17,599 nucleotides of DNA from Bordetella parapertussis (GTDB taxonomy: Bacteria; Pseudomonadota; Gammaproteobacteria; Burkholderiales; Burkholderiaceae_B), in assembly GCA_943331855.1 (NCBI GenBank), contig CALQNE010000036.1, positions 1-17,599 on the forward strand, read 5' to 3'. Of this stretch, positions 1 through 7,069 are shown in pieces (position 1 is the stretch's first letter; the number at the start of each line of letters is the position of its first letter). The notes under the pieces are model-generated. The model did no database searches. It was not told where the DNA came from and saw only the letters and a list, made by a program, of their open reading frames with translations. A program made the position numbers and the translations under genes.

Positions 1-288
1 CGCGACCCTAAACGTCCGGATATCCCTGTGATGAAAGATATCGGCTGCCCGCCCACCAATCCACCAAGTGGGATGATTGTGGTAGCGCCGGCTGGCTTAC
101 CTAACGATATCGCAGCCACCTTAGAGGCAGCACTGAAACAAGTGGCCGAGTCGTCTGAATTTAAACAACTGCTGGTCAAATACAACTTGCCCTATGCCTA
201 CGAAGATGGCGCAACCGTCGCAAGCAAGTTTCCTGCTGAAATCGAATGGTACACACAGTACTTTAAAGAGACCGGTTTATTGAAGTAG
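1..288 (+). CDS. Bug/TctC-family periplasmic binding protein, C-terminal part
   Basis: The reading frame is open from the first base to a TAG at 286-288, so this is the last ~95 codons of a gene that begins upstream of the window. The visible part fits the C-terminal lobe of tripartite tricarboxylate transporter receptors (Bug family): an 'APAGLP' turn, a helix with 'LEAALKQVAES' and 'EFKQLL', and an end with 'EIEWYTQYFKETGLL', matching the family's usual terminal helix before a short 'GLLK' tail. Such proteins bind a carboxylate in the periplasm and deliver it to TctAB, or act as orphan sensors. The signal peptide and ligand-binding loops lie outside the window, so no ligand can be proposed. 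The next gene starts 38 nt later on the same strand, which suggests co-transcription with the FAD dehydrogenase. Confidence 0.85.
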   Translation, partial: RDPKRPDIPVMKDIGCPPTNPPSGMIVVAPAGLPNDIAATLEAALKQVAESSEFKQLLVKYNLPYAYEDGATVASKFPAEIEWYTQYFKETGLLK

Positions 289-326
289 TCTTTGCACATA
301 CAGTGCATTGAGCAAATGGAAAAAAA

Positions 327-1808
327 ATGAGCCAAAGAAATACATTACCCACCACTTGGGATGCTGTCGCCGATGTTGTCGTCGTTGGATTTGGCGGCGC
401 AGGTGCGGCCACCGCCATCACGGCGGTTGAAGCAGGCGCTTCGGTCATCTTGCTAGACAAGGCCCCTGCGGGACAGGAGGGTGGCAACACGCGGGTCGCC
501 GCACAGGGATATCTTAATACCTCATCGACCGAAGCTGCGATCACGTACTTCAATGCCTTAGCAGGCCCCTACAAAGTTCCACAGGACATGGTCGAAGTGT
601 GGGCCGATGAAATGTGTAAAAACAATGATTGGCTGAGTTCGATCGGCGGCGATCCACAAGAACATCAGTTTCAACCCGCGGGCATTGAGTTTCCAGATTT
701 ACCGGGCGCCGAATGTGTACATAAATACCACCATGGCGATATTCTGGGGTATTCAAAAACCTGGGAGATGCTTGAACAAGCGGTGCGCGCACGCGCCATC
801 GAAGTGCGCTACGAATGCCCGGGGCAACGTTTACTGCAAGACCCACTGACGCAAGAGATTGTTGGTGTGGTTGCGTTGCAAAACGGCAAACCGATCAACA
901 TCAAAGCCAAGAAAGCCGTTGTACTCACCTGTGGTGGATTTGAAAATAATCAAGAAATGATCCGCAACTATCTGACCGGTATGCCTTACTGCTACACCTC
1001 GGGCAGCCCGTTTAACGAGGGTGATGGCGTACGCATGGCGATGGAAGTTGGCGCCGACCTCTGGCACATGAATAATTTTGCGGGCCCGTCAATGGCACTT
1101 AAAGTGGCCGAATTTCCAACGACCTTTTCAATGATGGCGCTGCATTTTTCGCATGAACCTGTTGGCGGCATGGTAGTGGTTGGGCCGGATGGCAAGCGCT
1201 TTACCGACGAAAAATATAAAACGCGTCATGGCAAAGTGGAGCAAAGCGGTAAGTGGCAAGCCTTACGCACGCCCTGCCCAATGCATATGATTTTTGATCA
1301 AACCATGCTGGATGGTGGCCCCATCTATGACGGCAAGCCGACGCACGGTTGGACTCAGATCATGAGCGGCTATACCTGGAGCGCAGACAATCGCGTTGAA
1401 CTCGCGAAGGGTTGGATTAAATCAGCCCCGACACTCGCGGCACTGGCGACGTTACTAAAGTTGCCTGCGAGTAGTCTCGAGCAAACAGTCGCGCGCTGGA
1501 ACGCCCATTGCGCGGCCGGCAAAGATGCAGACTTTGGTCGCAGCAAGATGCTCGCGCCCTTTGGTACGGGCCCGTACTATGCCGTTGAGCTCTCGCCGTC
1601 GATGCTGAACACGCAAGGGGGTCCACGGCGCAACAAGCACGCACAAATCGTACGGCCCGATGGCACGCCGATTCCACGTTTGTATAGTGCAGGCGAGTTA
1701 GGTTCGATGTATAGCTATCTTTATCAAGGTACGGGCAACATTGGCGAGTGCTTTGCGTTCGGGCGCATCGCGGCTCGCAATGCCGTCGCTGAAAAGGCAT
1801 TAACGTAA
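327..1808 (+). CDS. FAD-dependent dehydrogenase/reductase, fumarate reductase flavoprotein-like (FAD_binding_2)
   Basis: A 493-residue soluble flavoprotein. Residues 16-44 form a Rossmann dinucleotide site (VVVVGFGGAGAATA, acidic Asp44 at the end of strand 2), followed by 'GGNTRVAAQG' at 52-61, the FAD-contact segment usual in this family. The C-terminus carries the second FAD motif, 'SAGELGSMYSYLYQGTGN' from residue 454 and then 'ECFAFGRIAARNA'. Length and layout fit the fumarate reductase/3-ketosteroid dehydrogenase/tricarballylate dehydrogenase superfamily, which moves electrons into or out of a C-C bond beside a carboxylate or ketone. There is no signal peptide, so it is cytoplasmic. The upstream Bug gene suggests a carboxylate substrate, as in TcuA-type systems, but this is inference. 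The ribosome site is weak (GGAAA beside an A tract). Transcription probably ends at the hairpin just downstream. Confidence 0.88.
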   Translation: MSQRNTLPTTWDAVADVVVVGFGGAGAATAITAVEAGASVILLDKAPAGQEGGNTRVAAQGYLNTSSTEAAITYFNALAGPYKVPQDMVEVWADEMCKNNDWLSSIGGDPQEHQFQPAGIEFPDLPGAECVHKYHHGDILGYSKTWEMLEQAVRARAIEVRYECPGQRLLQDPLTQEIVGVVALQNGKPINIKAKKAVVLTCGGFENNQEMIRNYLTGMPYCYTSGSPFNEGDGVRMAMEVGADLWHMNNFAGPSMALKVAEFPTTFSMMALHFSHEPVGGMVVVGPDGKRFTDEKYKTRHGKVEQSGKWQALRTPCPMHMIFDQTMLDGGPIYDGKPTHGWTQIMSGYTWSADNRVELAKGWIKSAPTLAALATLLKLPASSLEQTVARWNAHCAAGKDADFGRSKMLAPFGTGPYYAVELSPSMLNTQGGPRRNKHAQIVRPDGTPIPRLYSAGELGSMYSYLYQGTGNIGECFAFGRIAARNAVAEKALT

Positions 1809-1826
1809 GCCTTAATGCGTCAGACC

Positions 1827-1865
1827 AAAAAAATACGCCTCGTTTTAAACGAGGCGTATTTTTTT
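1827..1865. terminator. Bidirectional intrinsic terminator
   Basis: A perfect inverted repeat has 17-nt arms at 1827-1843 and 1849-1865 around a 5-nt loop. The core is TACGCCTCG paired with CGAGGCGTA. The left arm begins with seven A and the right arm ends with seven T, so it works as a Rho-independent terminator on either strand. It sits exactly between two convergent genes, the FAD dehydrogenase (+) ending at 1808 and the fumarylacetoacetate hydrolase family gene (-) ending at 1890. Confidence 0.93.
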
Positions 1866-1889
1866 ATTGCCAAACTATGATTGCACTGC

Positions 1890-2819
1890 TTACTTTTTAT
1901 ACTTACCAGTCAACTGAGGCGTATGCACACCTGGCAATTTCGCATCCGCGTGCTCAAGACGCGTCTGGCGGCTCCAGGTACGCTTGAGATCATCACGAAT
2001 GTTAAAGGCCAAACGCCCTAAACCTTCGCACTCTAGCTCAACCTTGTCGCCATCCATAAACGCATTCAAGCCACGATGATTAGTGCCTGTAGCGACGATA
2101 TCACCTGGCTCGAGCGTGTGAATTGAACTCACCCATTCGATGCAACGCGGAATATTATGCGCCATATCATCGGTGTTAAAGTTTTGCATCAGTTTGCCAT
2201 TGTTCCATAGGCGAATCTGCAGTTTTTGTGGGTTGGGGATTTCATCGGCAGTCACGATATATGGTCCGATCGGTGCAAACGTATCGCGTGATTTCATTTG
2301 AAAAAACACGTTACCTTCTGGCCCTAAACCACGCGCTGAGCCATCAATAAAGTTCACATACCCAAACACATAATTCATGGCATCTTTTGCCGCGACATTG
2401 GTCGCGCGCTTGCCGATCACCAAGGCAATTTCGGCCTCACCTTCAAATACACTGGCAGCCACATCAGGCAGCACCATGGTGTCACCGTGACCAATAATTG
2501 CGCCAGGCGCTTTCTGAAAAGCGTTGATTGGGGCGGGGGCGCTGCGCGTGCCGTCTTCCATGTAATTGACGGCCATGCAATCAATATTGCCGGGCTTTGG
2601 CAGCGGAGGACGAATGCGTACCGAACTCACAGGCACACCAGTCCCAGTACGAACCGCCTCTTCTATTTTTGGGCGATAGGCGTCAAAGCGCTCAATCAAA
2701 CCATTAATCAGATCGTGCGGGCCTAAATGTGGGATATCTGCGACGACCGCTGACACATCAACGACCTGGTCGCCTTTCAAGATCCCCAGTTTGAAATCAT
2801 TAAAAAATAAAATCTTCAT
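1890..2819 (-). CDS. Fumarylacetoacetate hydrolase (FAH) family protein
   Basis: A 309-residue cytoplasmic enzyme of the FAH superfamily, whose members cleave a C-C bond in beta-diketo acids, decarboxylate oxaloacetate or hydrate 2-oxo-alkenoates, using a divalent metal. The expected metal ligands are visible: Glu128 and Glu130 in 'FEGEAEIALVIGK', then Asp159 in 'FIDGSAR', with family-like spacing. The usual 'NDVSARD' motif is altered to 'FIDGSARGL', so the second conserved Asp is missing. Other family marks are 'FFQMKSRDTFAPIGP' (171-185), 'LEPGDIVATGT' (236-246) and 'GDKVELECEGLGRL' (257-270). The start has a good GGAG site about 10 nt upstream. The altered motif means substrate cannot be assigned; the 2-keto-4-pentenoate hydratase or fumarylpyruvate hydrolase branches are alternatives. 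It is transcribed alone, away from the large operon. Confidence 0.88.
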   Translation of the reverse strand: MKILFFNDFKLGILKGDQVVDVSAVVADIPHLGPHDLINGLIERFDAYRPKIEEAVRTGTGVPVSSVRIRPPLPKPGNIDCMAVNYMEDGTRSAPAPINAFQKAPGAIIGHGDTMVLPDVAASVFEGEAEIALVIGKRATNVAAKDAMNYVFGYVNFIDGSARGLGPEGNVFFQMKSRDTFAPIGPYIVTADEIPNPQKLQIRLWNNGKLMQNFNTDDMAHNIPRCIEWVSSIHTLEPGDIVATGTNHRGLNAFMDGDKVELECEGLGRLAFNIRDDLKRTWSRQTRLEHADAKLPGVHTPQLTGKYKK

Positions 2820-2856
2820 GTTGCACTGTCTCCGGGTTTAATTTTCAAATTTGATA

Positions 2857-3104
2857 TTAGCTTTTTTTAAGCATTTTCAGAAAAGCCGCATGGCTTACCA
2901 AACCTTCTACCAATAAATCAGCATACTGCTTTGGCGTCGTGATGTGTGGAACCAAGCCTGGTTGGACCAGCACAGCATCATGAATGAGGGCGTGTCCACA
3001 TGGCGGATAAAAATGTGGTGCCGAGCTTAGGCCTTTATGCTAGGATAAATCCCATACAAGTCGTGATTAAAAATAAGTGGTTTGAGACAAAGTTGAAGTT
3101 GCAT
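2857..3104 (-). pseudogene. Decayed gene remnant, possibly a flavodoxin-like NAD(P)H oxidoreductase (KefF/MdaB type)
   Basis: The minus-strand frame ending in TAA at 2857-2859 is open back to 3039 without a start codon and reads protein-like: 'PHFYPPCGHALIHD', then 'KQYADLLVEGLVSHAAFLKM'. In the next frame a 25-codon piece (3104 to 3027) starts at ATG and contains 'NHDLYGIYPS'. Together they resemble, by eye, the N-terminal 'HDLY..YPDF' and the C-terminal 'PP..H...Y...L' parts of KefF/MdaB-like quinone reductases, with the middle deleted and a frameshift at the join. Far too short for an intact member (about 180-200 residues). The family guess is weak; the coding-like character of the C-terminal piece is the firmer part. 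Confidence 0.35.
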
Positions 3105-3120
3105 TCAGGCGCGGCCTAAA

Positions 3121-3138
3121 GCTTGGTATCTGCCAAGC
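3121..3138. promoter_or_regulatory. Interrupted palindrome, candidate operator
   Basis: GCTTGG and CCAAGC form a perfect 6-nt inverted repeat with a 6-nt spacer (TATCTG), and the central bases fit a T-N11-A pattern of the kind bound by LysR-type regulators. It lies about 170 nt before the first gene of the large operon. No T run follows, so it is not a terminator. No regulator gene is present in the window to pair it with, and a repeat this short can arise by chance. Confidence 0.3.
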
Positions 3139-3296
3139 GATAGATCAGAAGCCCGCCGAATTCTTGCATACAACCAATTGTGCACTTGCAGCAAATGCAG
3201 CCCTCCTCGGCCACCGTTACGCCCTCATATCGCCTTTAGCCATGCTTTTGCCGGGCTCGGGTGCAACGAAGTTAAGCGCGCGCGCGCGATGTATTT

Positions 3297-3300
3297 GGAG
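3297..3300 (+). promoter_or_regulatory. Ribosome binding site deciding the start of the first acyl-CoA dehydrogenase
   Basis: GGAG lies 9 nt before the ATG at 3310. The same frame is open further upstream with ATGs at 3178 and 3289, but these have no ribosome site, and the residues they would add are Cys/Pro-rich and unlike the family. The 3310 start gives 'MDFGHTKEQTQLRHDV', a normal N-terminus for an acyl-CoA dehydrogenase. Confidence 0.75.
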
Positions 3301-3309
3301 AATAGTGAG

Positions 3310-4569
3310 ATGGATTTCGGTCATACCAAAGAACAAACTCAGTTGCGTCACGACGTGCTCGATTTTATTCGCACGCACATGACACCTGAAGTATATGCAG
3401 AACTTGATGCAACCGAAGAGGCGCATGAAGCCGGTAAGGGCGAGCGTCTGTCTAATAAGCGCGGCCCGTTAGTGACCGCGCTCTATCAAAAGATCGACGA
3501 CCGCGGCTGGCTCGGGTATAGCTACCCAAAAGAGTACGGCGGCGCCGATGGCGATCGCGTCAGTCAAAATATCATCGAAGAAGAGTTTCAACGTGCCGGC
3601 TTACCCATCAGCTTAGTCGGTAGCGGTGCGCCCGCCATCATGGCGGTGGGGACCGAACAGCAAAAGCAACACTATCTGCCCAAGCTGATCAAGATGGAAT
3701 ACTCTTTTGCCTTGGGCTTTACCGAGCCGCATGCAGGTGCTGACTTGGCCGCACTGCGCTGCCGCGCCATTCGTGACGGCGATCACTTTGTGATCAATGG
3801 TCAAAAGATGTACACGACCTCGGCCCACCACGCGACACACATGTATCTCATGGCCCGCACTGATCCTGAGGCGGGTCGTCACGACGGTATTTCGATTTTT
3901 CTTTTTCCAATGGATACCCCCGGCCTCACCGTGCGACCTCTTTGGACGATTCAAAACAATCCACGTGCACCGCGCGGCACCACGTACGGTGATGCGCGCA
4001 CAAACGAAGTTTTTTTTGAAAATGTTCGTATCCACGAATCATGCTTGCTCGGTCGTGAAAACCAAGGCTGGCGTGTCGGCTCAATGGGCTTGAACCTTGA
4101 TCGCGTGGGCGCCGCACGCTATTTGCGCTCGGTGCGACGCGACGAAGATATTGTGAACTGGGTGAAATCTAACGATTTCGGTGGCTATGCACCAAAAACT
4201 AATCCCGCGATTCGCGACAAGATTGCCGAGATGTGGATTGAGGCGCAAGTGTGTCGTTTGATGACCATGCGCAGCATGTCAATTGTTGAGCGTGGCGGCA
4301 ACTTTACCTACGAAGGCTCGGCTGAAAAAGTATGGTCGCCAGAGCATGGCGTCAGAACGACCGAAGCCATTACTCAAATGCTCGGCTCGTACGGCACCTT
4401 GCTCAACGGTTCGCCCCACGCGGTTGAAAAAGGCGTTTTCGCGCACAACACGATGGGAGCTTTTCAGTCAGGCATCAACCACGGTAGCGTTCAAATCATG
4501 CGCGACCAGGTGGCCAAGCGTGGGCTTGAATTGCCCTCGATGCGTCGCGCGAAAGCCCCTGCAAAATAA
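3310..4569 (+). CDS. Acyl-CoA dehydrogenase, subunit 1 of a probable pair
   Basis: A 419-residue FAD-dependent acyl-CoA dehydrogenase, introducing an alpha,beta double bond into an acyl-CoA in the cytoplasm and passing electrons to ETF. The N-terminal helical domain covers roughly residues 1-130. The family signature 'FTEPHAGADLA' (137-147) opens the beta domain, with 'DGDHFVINGQKMYTT' at 156-170. In the C-terminal helical domain the segment 'GLNLDRVGAAR' (260-270) aligns with the isovaleryl-CoA dehydrogenase segment that holds its catalytic Glu254; here the residue is Asp264. The usual MCAD-type Glu just before a Gly-Thr near the C-terminus is not seen. First gene of the twelve-gene operon; the second dehydrogenase follows after 62 nt, which with the altered residues suggests a heteromeric enzyme. 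Start chosen from the GGAG at 3297. Confidence 0.92.
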   Translation: MDFGHTKEQTQLRHDVLDFIRTHMTPEVYAELDATEEAHEAGKGERLSNKRGPLVTALYQKIDDRGWLGYSYPKEYGGADGDRVSQNIIEEEFQRAGLPISLVGSGAPAIMAVGTEQQKQHYLPKLIKMEYSFALGFTEPHAGADLAALRCRAIRDGDHFVINGQKMYTTSAHHATHMYLMARTDPEAGRHDGISIFLFPMDTPGLTVRPLWTIQNNPRAPRGTTYGDARTNEVFFENVRIHESCLLGRENQGWRVGSMGLNLDRVGAARYLRSVRRDEDIVNWVKSNDFGGYAPKTNPAIRDKIAEMWIEAQVCRLMTMRSMSIVERGGNFTYEGSAEKVWSPEHGVRTTEAITQMLGSYGTLLNGSPHAVEKGVFAHNTMGAFQSGINHGSVQIMRDQVAKRGLELPSMRRAKAPAK

Positions 4570-4631
4570 TCCAAGGTGTCTGTACAAAAGAACTTGGTTC
4601 GATCGACACTGACGAAAATATAGGAAAGAAG

Positions 4632-5807
4632 ATGGACGTACTTTTAAACGATGAAGAACAGTTAGTGGCGTCAAGCGCGCGCGAGTTTCTCGAAGGAGAA
4701 TGCTCGACTGCGTTAGTGCGTCAAATGGAAGAGGACCCGATCGGCCACCCCCCTGAACTTTGGGCAAAATGCACCGAGATGGGCTGGACCGGCATGTGTC
4801 TGAACGAGGAGTACGGCGGCCAGGCACTGCCGCTGACCTATCTTGGTTTGGTGATGCAGGAAGTCGGTCGTGCCATGGCACCGATTCCACTTCATAGCAC
4901 CGCAGTCACTTCAATCACGCTTCAACGCGCGGGCACCAAGGCACAATGCCAAAGTATTTTACCGGGCGTGTCAGCCGGCGATACGATTCTGACTTGGGCC
5001 TTCTCTGAAGAAGATCCGCGCTTTCTGCCTGAAACAGTCAAAACAATGGCGGTACCCGACGGTGATCACTTTGTGATCACGGGCAAAAAATTATTCGTAG
5101 ATAACTTTGCTGCCTCTAATCAAATTTTAGTCGCCTGTCGTACCGCCCCAGCCTCTGCAAGCAATGCGGGCATTTCATTATTTTTGCTCGATTCGAAAGC
5201 AGCCGGGATTTCTCATATCCCGCTTCGGACGCTTGCGAAAGACCAACAGTGCGAAGTCATCTTTAAGCAAGTGCGCGTACCAAAAGCAAACATGATTGGA
5301 GAACTGAATCAGGGCTGGCCGATCATGCAAGATCTTCTCGATCTTGCAACCGTATTGTTATGCACTCAAATTCTGGGCGCTACGCGTATGGACGCAGAGA
5401 TGGCCATCGATCATTCGAAGTTTCGCGAAGCCTTTGGTCAGCCAATCGGTGCCTTCCAATCTATTCAGCATACTTGTGCCGATATGATTATCTGGATTGA
5501 TGGCGGCGAGTTGCTCGCGTATGAAGCCTTGTGGAAGATGGACCACGGCATGCCGGCCCAAGTTGAAGTGTCGCAAGCAAAGGCCTTTTGCAATGACAAG
5601 TGCCCAGCGGTGTGCCGCAACTCACAGTCGATTCATGGTGGCATTGGTTTCATGATGGAGTTTGACTTGCACCTTTGGTTGCGCCGAGTGACGGCATGGT
5701 CCATGCGCTTAGGCACGAGTTACGAGCATCGCGAACGCATTGCGCATGCGCTACTTGATATGCCTGGCCATGTGGTCCTGGGTCAACCCGTGCCAGTCGT
5801 TGCGTAA
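4632..5807 (+). CDS. Acyl-CoA dehydrogenase-like subunit 2, catalytic Glu missing
   Basis: A 391-residue protein with the full acyl-CoA dehydrogenase fold: N-terminal helices (1-110), beta domain with 'DGDHFVITGKKLFVDN' (143-158), and C-terminal helices with 'REAFGQPIGAFQSIQH' (265-280) and 'SIHGGIGFMMEFDLHLWLRR' (333-352), the normal quinone/FAD-contact region. At the place where MCAD-type enzymes have their catalytic Glu before Gly-Thr, this protein has Leu360 ('MRLGTSYEHRERI'), and the isovaleryl-CoA dehydrogenase-type position is Ala239. It therefore appears to lack the base. The beta-domain signature is also weak ('WAFSEEDPRF'). It may be the non-catalytic partner of the preceding dehydrogenase, as in heteromeric steroid acyl-CoA dehydrogenases. 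A good AGGAAAG ribosome site precedes the start. Confidence 0.9.
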   Translation: MDVLLNDEEQLVASSAREFLEGECSTALVRQMEEDPIGHPPELWAKCTEMGWTGMCLNEEYGGQALPLTYLGLVMQEVGRAMAPIPLHSTAVTSITLQRAGTKAQCQSILPGVSAGDTILTWAFSEEDPRFLPETVKTMAVPDGDHFVITGKKLFVDNFAASNQILVACRTAPASASNAGISLFLLDSKAAGISHIPLRTLAKDQQCEVIFKQVRVPKANMIGELNQGWPIMQDLLDLATVLLCTQILGATRMDAEMAIDHSKFREAFGQPIGAFQSIQHTCADMIIWIDGGELLAYEALWKMDHGMPAQVEVSQAKAFCNDKCPAVCRNSQSIHGGIGFMMEFDLHLWLRRVTAWSMRLGTSYEHRERIAHALLDMPGHVVLGQPVPVVA

Positions 5808-5836
5808 TCGCCTACCTATTATTCGGAGTCAATGCT

Positions 5837-6040
5837 ATGAAATGTCTAGTTTGCGGTAAAGCGATCGACCTCGAAGGGGCCGAATCCAAAACGGGTGAAA
5901 CCGCCCACGGCGCAAAGGAAATTGATCCTTCTAAAGGTACCCGCCAGTTTCACGACGGAACCTGGTATTACTTTGATTCGCTGAATTGCCGCAGCAAATT
6001 TACGGTCAGCCCGCAACGCTACCTAACCCCCAAGGCCTAA
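5837..6040 (+). CDS. Small YHS-type metal-binding domain protein
   Basis: A 67-residue soluble protein. It begins with a CxxC pair (Cys3, Cys6 in 'MKCLVCGKAID') and ends with 'WYYFDSLNCRSKFTVSPQRYL' (43-63), which matches the end of YHS domains (a 'YYF.S..C...F...P..YL' pattern), with Cys51 as third cysteine. YHS/TRASH-like domains are usually metal sites in copper transporters, heavy-metal proteins or monooxygenase components. It has a GGAG ribosome site and sits between acyl-CoA dehydrogenase and Bug genes, 29 nt after the former and 3 nt before the latter, so it is almost certainly translated with the operon. Its job in a CoA pathway is unknown; a metal or Fe-S accessory, or a redox partner of a neighbour, is possible. 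Conserved spacing and cysteines argue against it being a spurious frame. Confidence 0.75.
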   Translation: MKCLVCGKAIDLEGAESKTGETAHGAKEIDPSKGTRQFHDGTWYYFDSLNCRSKFTVSPQRYLTPKA

Positions 6041-6043
6041 CGC

Positions 6044-7024
6044 ATGCTTCTCTGCGCCCGCTCCGTTTCGATCTTAATGATGTGCTTAGCACTGCTCTGC
6101 GCTGGATCGTCGACAAGTTGGGCGCAGAGTTTCCCGAATCGTCCGATTAAACTCGTTGTCCCTTATGTGCCGGGGGGTGGGGCCGACACTGTTGCACGCG
6201 TCATGGCGCAAGGATTGACCGAAGAACTTGGACAAACCGTCCTCGTCGAAAACAAGGGTGGCGCCAATACCATTATCGGCACCGAATTTGTCGCGAACTC
6301 TTCACCAGATGGTTACACACTGCTGATTTGCACTACGGCACACGCAATCAACCCAAGTCTGTACAAACTAAATTTTGATACGCTCAAAGCCTTCACACAT
6401 GTCACGATGCATTTAGGCGCGAGCTTATTACTCGTCGTTCATCCCGCTGTACCGGTCAATAATGTCAGCGAATTGATTGCGCTTGCAAAAGCACAACCCG
6501 GTAAGCTCACCTTCGCCTCATACGGCACGGGTAGTCCTGGACACCTGTCCGGTGAGTTATTCATGAAATTAACAGGTACTGAGATGCTGCACATTCCGTA
6601 TAAGGGTAGCTCACCCTCAATTGCAGATGTCGTCGCGGGTCGTGCCACCATGTCGTTCGCAGTGCTTGAGCCGGTTTTGCCGTTTGTTAAATCTGGACAC
6701 GTCAAAGCGCTTGGCGTAGTGATGGCAGAGCGTGCGGTGCAACTGCCCAATATGCCGACGATAGGCGAAACAGTGCCGGGTTTCGCGATTAGCGGTTTTA
6801 ACGGCGTATGTGCGCCCTCAGCAACACCCACACCAGTCATTGAACGACTAAACGCCGCCATCATTAAAGTCATGACCAACCCCGCTGTACGCGATCGTTT
6901 AATCAAGAGCGGTTCAGATATTCTTGAGCGTCCTTTACCAACACCAGAGTTTGAAGCCTTTGTGCGGCGTGAAGTATTACGCTGGCAAAAAATTGTGCAA
7001 GATGCCAATGTCAAAGTGAACTAG
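6044..7024 (+). CDS. Bug/TctC-family periplasmic carboxylate-binding protein
   Basis: A 326-residue exported protein. The signal peptide has its hydrophobic core at residues 8-22 and probable cleavage after Ala27 ('TSWA|QSFPNRP'). The mature start 'FPNRPIKLVVPYVPGGGADT' is the Bug-family hallmark, including the ligand loop with three glycines, and 'SPDGYTLLICTTAHAINP' is the second ligand-binding loop. The C-terminal 'VCAPSATPTPVIERLNAAI' and 'VRREVLRWQKIVQDANV' complete a full-length member. It should capture a small carboxylate in the periplasm. It is set apart from tctBA by four catabolic genes and a second Bug gene directly joined to tctBA, so it may be an alternative receptor for the same transporter or an orphan sensor. 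The start lies 3 nt after the YHS gene's stop. Confidence 0.93.
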   Translation: MLLCARSVSILMMCLALLCAGSSTSWAQSFPNRPIKLVVPYVPGGGADTVARVMAQGLTEELGQTVLVENKGGANTIIGTEFVANSSPDGYTLLICTTAHAINPSLYKLNFDTLKAFTHVTMHLGASLLLVVHPAVPVNNVSELIALAKAQPGKLTFASYGTGSPGHLSGELFMKLTGTEMLHIPYKGSSPSIADVVAGRATMSFAVLEPVLPFVKSGHVKALGVVMAERAVQLPNMPTIGETVPGFAISGFNGVCAPSATPTPVIERLNAAIIKVMTNPAVRDRLIKSGSDILERPLPTPEFEAFVRREVLRWQKIVQDANVKVN

Positions 7025-7069
7025 TCCTTTCAGTAAACGCCATACCTTTACCTTAATGGGAGATTAAAA

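Larger units (their letters stand above)
2820..3309. other. Intergenic region between divergent genes
   Basis: This 490-nt stretch lies between the divergently read FAH-family gene and the first acyl-CoA dehydrogenase, so promoters for both should be here. I see no intact gene. It contains a minus-strand gene remnant (2857-3104), a 10-nt palindrome TCAAATTTGA at 2845-2854, an interrupted palindrome at 3121-3138, a 13-nt GC-dinucleotide tract at 3276-3288 and the ribosome site of the next gene. No convincing -35/-10 pair could be picked by eye on either strand. Confidence 0.7.

Noticed and set aside
1417..1800. 127-codon open frame on the minus strand
   Set aside because: Antisense to the FAD-binding C-terminus of the dehydrogenase; Arg/Cys/Ser-rich and without recognisable features.
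2845..2862. Palindrome TCAAATTTGA with a nearby TAATAT as promoter/operator of the FAH-family gene
   Set aside because: No acceptable -35 at proper distance could be found, and a 10-nt AT-rich palindrome is common by chance.
3178..3309. Upstream in-frame extension of the first acyl-CoA dehydrogenase (44 extra residues from the ATG at 3178)
   Set aside because: No ribosome site, a Cys/Pro/Arg-rich sequence unlike the family, and a good GGAG exists before the ATG at 3310.
3613..4035. 140-codon open frame on the minus strand
   Set aside because: Antisense to the conserved beta domain of the first acyl-CoA dehydrogenase; no family features.
4571..4609. Crossing short inverted repeats (CCAAG/CTTGG and GTGTC/GACAC) between the two dehydrogenase genes, in pseudoknot order
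   Set aside because: Stems are only 5 nt with no loop between the first two strands, so the fold is sterically doubtful and could be chance.
6439..7014. Long 191-codon open frame on the minus strand
   Set aside because: It is the antisense shadow of the Bug gene at 6044-7024, whose signal peptide and family motifs are clear.
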